Below the pieces are notes generated by a model. The model did no database searches. It was given only the letters and a program-made list of their open reading frames with translations, and had not been told where the DNA came from. Of a stretch of DNA of 6,780 bases, positions 6,323 to 6,780 are shown one piece after another; positions within the stretch are counted from its first letter, which is position 1; each line of letters starts with the position of its first letter. Source of the DNA: Chloroflexota bacterium (GTDB lineage: Bacteria; Chloroflexota; Anaerolineae; Anaerolineales; Villigracilaceae); assembly GCA_021823555.1 (NCBI GenBank), contig JAKANW010000159.1, positions 1 to 6,780 of the forward strand, in the 5' to 3' direction. The position numbers and the translations under genes are program-made.

Positions 6323-6780
6323 ATGACCCTTCCCACCACCATCACTGTCATCGGCGCGGGCAGCGCCTCGTTTGGCGAGAATACCCTCTCCGCCCTCCTG
6401 CGATCAAAGCAACTCAAAGGCTCCACTCTCAGGCTGGTTGACCGGAATGCCCAAAGCCTGGATATCGTCCATCGCCTGGCGAACAGGCTCAACGTCGAGT
6501 GGGATGCGCAGATGAAGATCAGCGCGCATACCCATCACAAAGATGCGCTGGAAGGCACAGAGTTCGTCGTGTCTGCCATCGAGGTCGGTCCGCGCGAAGA
6601 ATTATGGCGGCAGGATTTCGAGTTAACGCAGAAGCACGGCCTGCGCCAGCCTTATGGCGAGAACGGCGGGCCGGGCGGCTTCGCGCACGCAGCCCGTAAT
6701 GTACTGCCGGTGCTGGAGATTGCCCGTGACATGGAGCAGGCTTGCCCCGATGCGTGGTTCATCAATTTCACCAATCCGAT
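6323..6780 (+). CDS. Glycoside hydrolase family 4 enzyme, N-terminal part (cut by the window end)
   Basis: The frame is open from ATG 6323 to the window end, showing 152 residues of a family whose members usually have about 430-480. GGAG (6311-6314) lies eight bases upstream. The N-terminus is a Rossmann NAD-binding fold with I-G-A-G-S-A-S-F-G (10-18), then V-D-R-N at 39-42. Family-specific motifs follow: A-L-E-G-T-E-F-V-V (75-83), H-G-L-R-Q (105-109), G-E-N-G-G-P-G-G (112-119), A-R-N-V-L-P (124-129) and I-N-F-T-N-P (147-152). Family 4 enzymes cleave alpha- or beta-glycosides by an NAD- and metal-dependent oxidation-elimination mechanism in the cytoplasm. The metal-binding cysteine and histidine lie beyond the window, so the sugar specificity (alpha-galactosidase, alpha-glucosidase, galacturonidase or phospho-glucosidase) cannot be decided. 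It has its own promoter and follows a terminator, so it is unlikely to belong functionally with the exporter. Confidence 0.88.
   Translation, partial: MTLPTTITVIGAGSASFGENTLSALLRSKQLKGSTLRLVDRNAQSLDIVHRLANRLNVEWDAQMKISAHTHHKDALEGTEFVVSAIEVGPREELWRQDFELTQKHGLRQPYGENGGPGGFAHAARNVLPVLEIARDMEQACPDAWFINFTNP

Overview
The window most likely comes from a member of the Chloroflexota, class Anaerolineae. This is an inference from protein flavour: a GbsR-type regulator, LolCDE/YknYZ-like ABC genes, short-hairpin membrane-fusion adaptors, one of them a lipoprotein, and a family 4 glycosidase. No phylogenetic marker gene is present. All genes are on the + strand and coding density is high up to about 5975.

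Layout. Positions 3-560 are the 3' part of a polytopic membrane protein of unknown function that carries the same 20-residue motif twice. A 97-bp gap follows, with a strong sigma-70-type promoter (TTGACT, 17 bp, TAAAAT) overlapped by a near-perfect 18+2+18 bp inverted repeat. From there a six-gene operon runs to a clear intrinsic terminator at 5984-6014: a GbsR/MarR-type repressor (658-1167), two different FtsX/LolE-type permeases (1187-2416 and 2428-3654), a LolD/MacB-type ATPase (3658-4353), and two tandem paralogous periplasmic-adaptor-type proteins (4364-5161 and 5184-5975). Gaps within the operon are 3 to 22 bp and every gene has a recognisable ribosome binding site.

How the operon works (inference). 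The repressor probably binds the palindrome over its own promoter, so it controls itself and the transporter. The permeases probably pair as a heterodimer driven by one kind of ATPase. The two adaptors would sit on the outer face of the cytoplasmic membrane, the first held by a lipid anchor and the second lacking the lipobox cysteine at the exactly equivalent position. No outer-membrane channel gene is present, so this resembles monoderm MacAB/YknWXYZ-like exporters. The cargo is not evident.

From 5976 to 6322 there is a noncoding stretch of about 350 bp with the terminator, a 135-bp segment bounded by imperfect inverted repeats (6091-6225), and a likely extended -10 promoter. The window ends inside a gene for a glycoside hydrolase family 4 enzyme (from 6323), which looks like a separate transcription unit.

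The points most worth a second look are the tandem adaptors with the lost lipobox and different hairpin tips, the four-half-site operator, the internally duplicated membrane protein, and the inverted-repeat-bounded intergenic element.
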